This document shows, piece after piece, positions 31,964 to 37,455 of a stretch of 37,455 nt of DNA (position 1 is its first letter; every line of letters starts with the position of its first letter). The notes beneath the pieces were generated by a model. It was not told the origin of the DNA and ran no database searches. It saw nothing but the letters and a program-made list of their open reading frames with translations. A program made the translations under genes and the position numbers. Where the stretch lies: the IMG/VR virus record IMGVR_UViG_3300050006_000929, positions 1-37,455 of that record. One strand, 5' to 3'. The stretch comes from a virus.

Positions 31964-33381
31964 TGCGCTGGCTTCCCCGTGAACTTGATGCGCTCACGTG
32001 GCTTCGCGCGTCCCCGGTGGCCCCGGGTAGGCTTGGTCCCTGGCGGCGCGTCGCCGTCCTCTGGGTCATCTTCTCCCATGGTCGTGGTCTCTTCCTTCAC
32101 CGCGTCCTGGACCCGCAGGGAGTTGCTCCTCTCGAGGAAGCTGAAGTCCCGTGCCGGCTGGGCGTGGATCACGTACGGAGGGATGCCCTCGTCGCGGCCC
32201 TTGGAGAAGGAGTGGGTGAGCACGTACTCCCCGAACTCGGGGTGGAAGTGGCGGATCACGCGCAGGGCGATGGTTGCGTCCTGCCCCAGCGCGTCGGAGT
32301 GGGCCAGCTCGCCCACGTCATCTCCGCGACCCTTGCGGGCATCGCGGTTGGCCTGGGTCACCCCGATGAGGGGGACCTCTGCGTCGTTGGCCAGGTCTCG
32401 CAGGGCGTTGGAGATCTTGGTCAGCTTCTCGGCCTGGTTCCGCGCGGACGCGGAGAGCAGGTAGATGCCGTCGCAGATCACCAGGTCAGGTTTGTACTCC
32501 TCCACCTTGGCGCGGATGGTGTCCACGCTCTTGCCGCTGACCACACCCTTGCCAGTGCTGATCTTGAGGCAGGCGGAGCGTCCGTCGTCGTTGAGCTCGC
32601 CCGATTGCAGGGCGGTGAGTGTGTCCAGGTAGGTGAACACCGTGGACTTGAGGGCTGGGTGCAGCCTTCCGTGGCGGTAGTCCGACCAGTCCACCCCGGT
32701 CAGCAGGGCGGCGAGCCGATGTGCGATCTTCTTCGCGACCATCTCGGCCGAGAAGAACAGCACGCGACGGCCGTGCTCGTAGGCGTACACCGCGATGACG
32801 CACGCTATCCATGTCTTCATGGTGCCGGGGCGGCCGTAGATCAGCATGTAGTCGCCGCCCTGGAGCCCCATGGTGCTTTCGTTGAAGATGGTCCAGGGTG
32901 TGGGGATACCGAGCATCCCTCCACCTACCTCGGCCTTCTCGTAGTCCTCCTTCAGCTGGTCGCAGACGTCGGCCATGTCCAAGTCGCCGCCCGCTGACTG
33001 GGTCCTCTCCCACTTCTGGAGCTGTGCTCGGAGGTGCTGGACGGCGCCTCGATGGTCACCTCCGTCTACGAGGGCACCGGCGCTGTCGACCATCAGGTCG
33101 AAGTCGCGGAGGAACCGCTGGTCGGACACCTCCTGTACCAGCGACGACAGGCTGTCTCGCGGGACCTGCAGATGCAGCGTCGGGTTGCGACGCTTGGCCA
33201 TCGTCAGGCTGGGGGTCTCCCCGTAGTGCTCCTCGTTGTGGAAGTGGTCGCGGACGAAGCGGTAGAGGGCCATGCCCTCTGCGGTGTTGAAGAACCCGAT
33301 GTCGATACCCGAGTCGTGGAGTGCCCCGAAGTTGGCATCGGAGATCACCTTGACCAGGAGTTCAACCTCGGGATTCGCCAT
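31960..33381 (-). CDS. DnaB-like replicative helicase
   Basis: This 473-residue protein has a RecA-type ATPase domain with Walker A GRPGTMKTW (about 182-190), LFFSAEM with a conserved Glu after it, Walker B LVICDGIYLL (about 300-309), then VPLIGVTQANRDARKG, where the Gln fits the DnaB sensor motif. A helical N-terminal region (about 1-140) could be the DnaB-like hexamer-forming domain. It would unwind DNA ahead of the fork, loading onto ssDNA. A GGAGGG with 6-base spacer supports the ATG at 33381. The C-terminus ends in a basic, Pro-rich tail (GTKPTRGHRGRAKPRERIKF). No fused primase; primase is the next gene. Confidence 0.85.
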   Translation of the reverse strand: MANPEVELLVKVISDANFGALHDSGIDIGFFNTAEGMALYRFVRDHFHNEEHYGETPSLTMAKRRNPTLHLQVPRDSLSSLVQEVSDQRFLRDFDLMVDSAGALVDGGDHRGAVQHLRAQLQKWERTQSAGGDLDMADVCDQLKEDYEKAEVGGGMLGIPTPWTIFNESTMGLQGGDYMLIYGRPGTMKTWIACVIAVYAYEHGRRVLFFSAEMVAKKIAHRLAALLTGVDWSDYRHGRLHPALKSTVFTYLDTLTALQSGELNDDGRSACLKISTGKGVVSGKSVDTIRAKVEEYKPDLVICDGIYLLSASARNQAEKLTKISNALRDLANDAEVPLIGVTQANRDARKGRGDDVGELAHSDALGQDATIALRVIRHFHPEFGEYVLTHSFSKGRDEGIPPYVIHAQPARDFSFLERSNSLRVQDAVKEETTTMGEDDPEDGDAPPGTKPTRGHRGRAKPRERIKFTGKPAQ

Positions 33382-33757
33382 TGTCGTCCCTCCACGGCCC
33401 GATCACGGAGACGTCACCCTTGGCGAGGACGACCTCGTCTCCGGTCTGGAAGTCGGCCGGCCCCCCACCGGAGTCGGCCCCAGCGCGGTAGTAGGGGCGC
33501 AGGAGATCCAGTCCGAGGTTGTACCTGTCGATCCACAGCAGGATCCCGATGCAGCGAGCACCCGAGGCTGTCACGATGGACACCGGCTCGCCGATCTTGG
33601 ACCGGGCGTAGGCCGGCCAGTTGTCGTTGGAATTGAGGGTGGTACGAAGCTCCTTCAGGTCACGGCTCAGACGGCGGTGGTCCTGCTGCAGAGCCTGGAA
33701 CTCGTGGCGGGGCACGGAACCCCCTTGGGGTGTGCCCCGAGTGCGTTTGGTGTTCAT
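33362..33757 (-). CDS. Small LSm/Hfq-like candidate protein
   Basis: This 131-residue protein has a basic, helical N-terminus (about 1-45: MNTKRTRGTP, then QALQQDHRRLSRDLKEL) and a beta-rich part resembling Sm/Hfq strands: IGEPVSIVTASGARCIGILLWID (split by turns), RYNLGLDL, and after a loop DEVVLAKGDVSVIGPW. In Hfq the order is 'V-x-I-x-L-x-N-G, G-x-I-x-x-x-D-x-[FY], V-Y-K-x-x-I-x-x-I-x-P', which this follows loosely. Hfq binds RNA as a hexamer ring. The match is a pattern reading only. The gene lies between the DUF932-like gene and the helicase, overlapping the latter by 20 bases. AGGG lies about 8 bases before the ATG. Confidence 0.5.
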   Translation of the reverse strand: MNTKRTRGTPQGGSVPRHEFQALQQDHRRLSRDLKELRTTLNSNDNWPAYARSKIGEPVSIVTASGARCIGILLWIDRYNLGLDLLRPYYRAGADSGGGPADFQTGDEVVLAKGDVSVIGPWRDDNGESRG

Positions 33758-33784
33758 GTATGAATCCCTGGGTCGAGCGGACGA

Positions 33785-33797
33785 AGTCTACCAGACT
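33785..33797. repeat. Short inverted repeat between two genes
   Basis: AGTCT and AGACT separated by ACC form a 13-base near-palindrome in the 38-base gap between the DUF932-like and LSm-like genes. It overlaps the stop codon of the former. It is too short for a terminator on its own and no promoter was recognised; it may be chance or an operator. Confidence 0.25.
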
Positions 33798-34833
33798 ACG
33801 CCGCCAGGAGGAATTTCCCCCCGACCTTCTCCAGCTCCATTCTGGCGTCCGGGCTCTCCAGTCCGCGCGCCGCGGCCGTGATGGCCTGCGACACCATGAA
33901 CCGGCTCGGCACGGGCTCCTCTTCGTACAGGTCCTCGGCCTTCTGGATCAGGTACTTGGCCACGTTGTTCTTCCGCAGGAAGGCACGCATCTGGACCAGC
34001 GGGGCCTCGAGCATGTCCGACGCGGAGTGGACCATCTTCTCTTCCACCGTCTGGCGCCTGGTCATCAGGTCGGCCCAGATGTGGTTGAGGTCCTCCTCGA
34101 GGCTGTCGTCGTCCACCTTGACGTGGCGTCGGCGGTAGAGCGACTTGTTCCCCACCATGGTGATCATGCCGTTGAGGCAGATGATGCGGAACCAGAAGTC
34201 GTCCAGGGTGAAGGACGAGTACCCCACCTCGCTGTTGCGCAGCAGGAAGCCGTGGAGGTGCTTGTCCTCGCGGCCGGTCTCCGGGTCCACGATCACGACC
34301 TCCTCGCCGACGATGCCGGTGAGGTGGGTGCTGCGGTCTGTGAACGACTCACGGTGCTGCCAGCGGACGAACGACACGTCGTCGTACAGGTGGTTGCGCA
34401 TGTCGGAGTGCGCCATGCAGTCCACCAGGCGCCGGTCGTCGATGGTCTGGTAGCCCGGGGACAGGAAGGCCCGGAGCTGACCCTGGTTCTGCGCCTTGGC
34501 CTTGTCGTGGTGGCAGCTGCGCACGAGGAACTTGGTGTCCGCGAACTTGAACCGGCGCTGGATCTCGTCCTGGACGGAGTCGTAGGGGATGCCGTTGAAC
34601 CACTTGTCCCACTTCACGCCGAGGTGGGAGCTGATCTGGCTCTTGGACCAGGGGGTCATCTCCAGGATGCCGACACCGGGGATGTCGAAGTCGAGGAGCG
34701 GGGTGACGTGGGTACGGGTCATGTCCAGTACCACGTCGGGGTAGTTGCGCTGGGCGCGGTCTTCGACGGCCTCGCGGACGTCATCGAACGTCAGGAGGTT
34801 GCCCGAGTCCGGGAGATCGAGGAGGTCGTGCAT
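33796..34833 (-). CDS. DUF932-like phage protein
   Basis: This 345-residue protein resembles DUF932 (phage/plasmid-like) proteins: after a mixed N-terminus come DDVREAVEDR, a strand with the LLDFDIPGVG region, then the core LLRNSEVGYSSFTLDDFWFR (split here as HGFLLRNSEVG and FTLDDFWFR) and IICLNGMIT. 'N-S-E-V-G ... R-x-x-C-x-N-G-[ML]' is the recognisable signature. A helical C-terminal part (AFLRKNNVAKYLIQKAEDL) follows. DUF932 proteins have no established reaction; they recur in phage and plasmid replication regions and have been linked only by context to DNA metabolism. The start ATG lies in the end of the upstream gene, overlapping by 53 bases. Confidence 0.62.
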   Translation of the reverse strand: MHDLLDLPDSGNLLTFDDVREAVEDRAQRNYPDVVLDMTRTHVTPLLDFDIPGVGILEMTPWSKSQISSHLGVKWDKWFNGIPYDSVQDEIQRRFKFADTKFLVRSCHHDKAKAQNQGQLRAFLSPGYQTIDDRRLVDCMAHSDMRNHLYDDVSFVRWQHRESFTDRSTHLTGIVGEEVVIVDPETGREDKHLHGFLLRNSEVGYSSFTLDDFWFRIICLNGMITMVGNKSLYRRRHVKVDDDSLEEDLNHIWADLMTRRQTVEEKMVHSASDMLEAPLVQMRAFLRKNNVAKYLIQKAEDLYEEEPVPSRFMVSQAITAAARGLESPDARMELEKVGGKFLLAA

Positions 34834-35113
34834 CTTCTTGGGGTCCTTCCACCGTGGGTGTTGCGTTCAGTTGTTCGAGAATCTCGTCCTCCAGCTCGTC
34901 GAGCACGGCTGCGACGGCCTTGCCGATGAGCACCTCGGGCTCGTCCTTGTCCGACTTCACGGCGGACTTGAGGTCCAGACCCCACTCGAATTGGATCTGC
35001 GCCTTGGCTCCCGACGTTGCGTTGGTCAGGAGGCCAGTCATGGTCAGATGGAACAGCCCGCCGCCCTTGGCTGCGAGGTTCAGCTCCATCAGGTCGATGT
35101 CGTCGAAGTGCAT
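34781..35113 (-). CDS. Small unknown acidic protein
   Basis: This 110-residue protein begins HFDDIDLMELNLAAKGGG, then strands (LFHLTMTGLLTNATSGAKAQIQFEW) and an acidic helix (VLIGKAVAAVLDELEDEILEQL). Its last 17 residues are encoded in the overlap with the next gene and are Pro/Arg-rich. The start ATG overlaps the previous stop by 1 base (TGATG). No family is recognised. Three small acidic unknown proteins lie in a row here (34781-35951), possibly a complex or a set of phage regulators; this is inferred only from order and similar composition. Confidence 0.6.
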   Translation of the reverse strand: MHFDDIDLMELNLAAKGGGLFHLTMTGLLTNATSGAKAQIQFEWGLDLKSAVKSDKDEPEVLIGKAVAAVLDELEDEILEQLNATPTVEGPQEDARPPRSPGLGQPPDVR

Positions 35114-35508
35114 CAGCGGTTCTTCCGGTTCGGGAAGAGCGGGTGCTCCTCGAGCTTCTTCTTGTACATCGCGTGGGCGCGGTCGGCGGCCTCGGGGAGC
35201 AGCTCGTCCATCAGGTCGAACAGCTCGGCCGCACCGGAGTCGATGCCGTCCTCGCTCTGGTCCACGGTGAGCTTGACGTTGACGAAGGCCTCGTAGCCGT
35301 TGCCGAAGTCCTTCTCACCCATGCTGTCGCCGAGGGAGATCTCGGCGCCACCGTTGCCCATCAATTCTGTGAGTCGGTTCATTTCTTCCTCGCTCAGTTG
35401 GATGTCGATCTGGAGTGTTTCGTCTTCGATGTCGGGGTAGTCGTTATCGTTGAAGCGCAGGTGCACCGTCCCGATGATGCGGGGGGCACTGAGGACGACC
35501 GTGGTCAC
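35113..35508 (-). CDS. Small unknown acidic protein
   Basis: From the GTG at 35508, which overlaps the previous stop by 4 bases, the protein has 131 residues. It has beta-rich parts (VVLSAPRIIGTVHLRFNDN; ETLQIDIQLS) and a helical acidic C-terminus (AAELFDLMDELLPEAADRAHAM), ending KKKLEEHPLFPNRKNR. The open frame upstream of the GTG is an antisense-type shadow of the previous gene. No family is recognised and no Cys, membrane segment or ATP motif is seen. Its place within the replication operon suggests a DNA-metabolism or regulatory role, but there is no direct evidence. Confidence 0.62.
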   Translation of the reverse strand: MTTVVLSAPRIIGTVHLRFNDNDYPDIEDETLQIDIQLSEEEMNRLTELMGNGGAEISLGDSMGEKDFGNGYEAFVNVKLTVDQSEDGIDSGAAELFDLMDELLPEAADRAHAMYKKKLEEHPLFPNRKNR

Positions 35509-35951
35509 GAGTAGTCCCCAGGCTTGGCGCCCTTGACGATGACCGTCTTGTCCACGTCCTCGATGGCGGCCTGGAGGGCATCGTAGACCTCCTCGGGCAG
35601 CTTCGAGCGGGCGGCGTCGCGGTCCAGCTTGACCTTCAGCACGCCAGCCTTGATCCACTCGTCGATGCCGATGGAGTCCCTGGCGACGTCGAGGGCCTTG
35701 TCCATGTCCACGGAGGGCGGGCGCCCCCGGTACTGAATCTTGAACCCGTCGACGCTCTCAGCCGAACGGGGGTCGGACTGCATGCATGCACGCAGCTGGG
35801 TGACGGCCGCCTTCCACTGGTCCACCGTGGTTCGCCAGCTCCGGAAGGCCGCACCTGCGGGCCCGGTGTCGTTGAGGAGATCGAACTCCAGCTTCTTCAG
35901 CTTCTCGTCGATCTCCCGGTACTCATCCAGGGCCCTGTCGAGCTTGCTCAT
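35505..35951 (-). CDS. Unknown helical protein
   Basis: This 148-residue protein has an N-terminal coiled-coil-like helix (LDRALDEYREIDEKLKKLEFDL), a Trp-containing helix (AAFRSWRTTVDQWKAAVTQLRAC) and a C-terminal helical part (YDALQAAIEDVDKTV). AGGAGG with a 6-base spacer before the ATG at 35951 is one of the best ribosome sites in the operon. The stop overlaps the next gene (GTGA), and the ATG overlaps the UDG stop (ATGA). No family is recognised. Helical structure and coupling to the next two genes suggest a small complex with them. Confidence 0.65.
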   Translation of the reverse strand: MSKLDRALDEYREIDEKLKKLEFDLLNDTGPAGAAFRSWRTTVDQWKAAVTQLRACMQSDPRSAESVDGFKIQYRGRPPSVDMDKALDVARDSIGIDEWIKAGVLKVKLDRDAARSKLPEEVYDALQAAIEDVDKTVIVKGAKPGDYS

Positions 35952-36697
35952 CGGTTTCCTCCTCGATCAGGGATGGGTTCTCCGAATAGGTGGTGCCTGG
36001 TGTGGTCCACGTACACCATGGCCTGCAACATCTCGGCGAAGGTGATCTGCGCCCAGCTGCCGTCTTCGTTGTGCCCGCCTTCGCGCTCGATGAACGAGGG
36101 GTGTACCAGCGGGTAGAGGGGGTACTGCACGTCCACGTGCTCTCCAGGTATGACGATGTCCTTGAGCTGCCCGTGGACCTTGGTGATGGCCGTCTTCGTC
36201 TTCGTCAGAAGGTTCATCGGCACCTTCCCCAAGGTGATGATCAGGACGGGATCCACGATCAGGATTGTACGTCGGAGTCTATCCCAGCACGCCGACAGTT
36301 CCTGTCGCGTCGGGTTGCGGTTGTTGTCCGGTCGGCAGCACACCGTGTTGGCGTAGAACAGCCGCTCGTCCTCGACGAGGAATTGCCTCACGGTCGGGTA
36401 GTCGACGGAGTCCCCCTGGTTGTAGTCCTCCTGCAGCTCCTTCAGGCGGGGGGAGTGCGCGACGAACAGCAGGATCTCGTCCAGGAGCTTGCCCGAGGTG
36501 CCGACGAACGGCAGCCCGGACCAGTCCTCCTCCTTCCCTGGGGCCTCGCCGATGAGCATCACGGATCCGGGAGCCACGCTCCCTTCACCGAAGACGACGC
36601 TCTCTCGGTTGCTCCGCATCACGGAGCACTTCCGGCAGGACATGTAGTCCTGCTCCAGCAGCTCGAGCTGCTTGCCCCGGTCAGCGAAGTCCCCCAT
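35948..36697 (-). CDS. Fe-S uracil-DNA glycosylase (family 4/5-like)
   Basis: This 249-residue protein carries C21-x-x-C24, GEAPG at 50-54, then SGLPFVGTSGKLLD, C121 in NTVCCRP and C137, and LVHPSF near residue 200. These match the bacterial and archaeal family 4 uracil-DNA glycosylases, whose four Cys hold a 4Fe-4S cluster. The enzyme removes uracil from DNA by flipping it into a pocket. In a phage it would repair deaminated cytosine in newly made DNA, or prepare branch sites. The A in GEAPG and the E following argue for this class. The start overlaps the previous stop by 1 base. Confidence 0.85.
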   Translation of the reverse strand: MGDFADRGKQLELLEQDYMSCRKCSVMRSNRESVVFGEGSVAPGSVMLIGEAPGKEEDWSGLPFVGTSGKLLDEILLFVAHSPRLKELQEDYNQGDSVDYPTVRQFLVEDERLFYANTVCCRPDNNRNPTRQELSACWDRLRRTILIVDPVLIITLGKVPMNLLTKTKTAITKVHGQLKDIVIPGEHVDVQYPLYPLVHPSFIEREGGHNEDGSWAQITFAEMLQAMVYVDHTRHHLFGEPIPDRGGNR

Positions 36698-37017
36698 CAG
36701 TGCGCGCCGGGGACCACGAGTCCGGACGCGTGCATCCGCGCGGCCCGGATCACCTTCTCGATGTTGTCCCGGTCGGGCCGGTCCATGTCCTTGGAGGAGT
36801 AGATCGCGGCCACGCGCACACGGAAGTTGTCGATGCCGCCGGGGTTCATGTCGATCCCCTTCACCCCGCCCTTGCCGGGCGCGACCATGCCGAACTCCAT
36901 GGCAGTGTTCAACACCGCCCAGTCGCCTTCGAGCTTGTCCATCCGGCCCACGTAGATGCCGGTGTCGTACCCGTGCACGACCACGATCTCGTCCTTCTTG
37001 AATCCCTTCAGCTCCAT
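36697..37017 (-). CDS. Small unknown beta-rich protein
   Basis: This 106-residue protein begins ELKGFKKDEIVVVHGYDTGIYVGRM, which could be strands of a small beta-barrel (KOW- or SH3-like), followed by a Gly-rich part and a helical C-terminus (RDNIEKVIRAARMHASG). The ATG at 37017 is chosen because GGAGG lies 7 bases upstream; the GTG at 37020 is the alternative. It follows the SF2 helicase gene with a 1-base overlap and precedes the uracil-DNA glycosylase. No family is recognised. A helicase- or glycosylase-linked role is possible from position only. Confidence 0.58.
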   Translation of the reverse strand: MELKGFKKDEIVVVHGYDTGIYVGRMDKLEGDWAVLNTAMEFGMVAPGKGGVKGIDMNPGGIDNFRVRVAAIYSSKDMDRPDRDNIEKVIRAARMHASGLVVPGAH

Positions 37018-37455
37018 CACAGGTCCTCCACGATGTGTCCTTGCTTGCGGGCCAGCCTCTTCAGCTGGATCGCGGACAGTTGGCTTTTCATCATCTCGTC
37101 TACCCAGACCATCACGACGGGTTGGGTCTTGCCATCCAGGTCCCGAAGGATCCTGCCTGTCGCCTGCTGGTAGTCGTTCGCGTTGCGGAACGGCGTGAGC
37201 AGGTGGAGGGTGTCGAGGTCCGGCCGGTTCAGTCCCCGGCGGGCCAGGTGCATGGTAGCGAACACCACGGGGTAGTTGTGGAGCTGCGCTGCGCGGTCCT
37301 TCTGCTTCACGCTCCCCACGATCAGCCCGCTGTTGGGCACCATCTCGTGGAGGGCGTGCAGGTGATCCACGCTGTGGCTGAGCAGGAGAATCTTCCGCCC
37401 CTTGTGCCGACCGCGCTGGATCTCGTCCACGATCATCAGGTTGCGGTCGTTCTCC
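37017..37455 (-). CDS. SF2 helicase, C-terminal part (partial at window edge)
   Basis: This is an open frame reaching the right edge, with 145 residues visible. It has the C-terminal domain of an SF2 helicase: GRKILLLSHSVDHL (motif IV-like), PNSGLIVGSV, then VVFATMHLARRGLNRPDLDTLHLLTP (motif V; A-R-R-G-L) and NDYQQATGRILRD (motif VI, Q-x-x-G-R-x-x-R). T4 UvsW and ERCC-type helicases have this order. The ATP-binding part is outside the window. It would remodel DNA branches or unwind recombination intermediates. The stop overlaps the next start (TGATG). Confidence 0.8.
   Translation of the reverse strand, partial: ENDRNLMIVDEIQRGRHKGRKILLLSHSVDHLHALHEMVPNSGLIVGSVKQKDRAAQLHNYPVVFATMHLARRGLNRPDLDTLHLLTPFRNANDYQQATGRILRDLDGKTQPVVMVWVDEMMKSQLSAIQLKRLARKQGHIVEDL

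Noticed and set aside
1-37455. tRNA, rRNA, insertion sequences, integrase, attachment sites or CRISPR arrays
   Set aside because: None seen by reading. No cloverleaf-like segment, no regularly spaced repeats and no transposase or integrase motif; a tRNA scan could still find a divergent tRNA.

Overview
The window looks like part of the genome of a large, tailed, contractile (myovirus-type) double-stranded DNA bacteriophage, or a prophage of one. It is G+C-rich and almost gapless, most genes overlap by 1 to 4 bases (ATGA, GTGA, TGATG), and Shine-Dalgarno sequences are bacterial in type. A baseplate and tail-appendage cluster faces a complete phage replication set. No tRNA, rRNA, CRISPR array, insertion sequence or integrase was seen. 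Host and phage taxonomy cannot be fixed from this sequence; no close relative is recognised.

Left arm (1 to 21130, + strand): a virion structural operon. After a cut-off gene and an unknown 190-residue protein come an IPT/TIG plus gp25-like baseplate protein, a 1691-residue baseplate J-like protein with a huge cysteine-rich insert, a 761-residue jelly-roll-like protein, a 1603-residue protein with an N-terminal PKD domain, a 195-residue tail protein and a 1965-residue appendage protein. The three giant proteins share a recurring short beta module (pattern G-D-x-hydrophobic ... G-x-N-x-G-x-Y-x-I). The arm ends with a small membrane protein (candidate holin or spanin) and a small basic-tailed protein. 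One gene inside the arm runs the other way: a 101-residue zinc-ribbon protein at 6439 to 6744 with a candidate promoter of its own.

The two arms converge on a strong hairpin at about 21109 to 21139, which has a U-tract in the leftward direction.

Right arm (21149 to 37455, - strand): a leftward replication, recombination and repair operon. In transcription order it encodes an SF2 helicase (cut by the window edge), a small unknown protein, a uracil-DNA glycosylase, three unknown proteins, a DUF932-like protein, an LSm/Hfq-like small protein, a DnaB-like helicase, a CHC2/TOPRIM primase, a multi-zinc protein (candidate ssDNA-binding protein), a family A DNA polymerase, an unknown protein that may be made in two forms, an HU-like protein with a zinc ribbon, a RecA-like recombinase, a PD-(D/E)XK resolvase-like nuclease, a Cas4-like Fe-S exonuclease, an unknown protein, a RusA-like resolvase, a zinc-ribbon protein, and small proteins with cysteine clusters or Glu-Pro repeats. 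Together these would give a largely host-independent replisome (helicase, primase, polymerase) with recombination-dependent replication and resolution of branched DNA.

No stretch longer than about 300 bases is free of genes. The only sizeable gap between + strand genes (6463 to 6747) is filled by the antisense zinc-ribbon gene.
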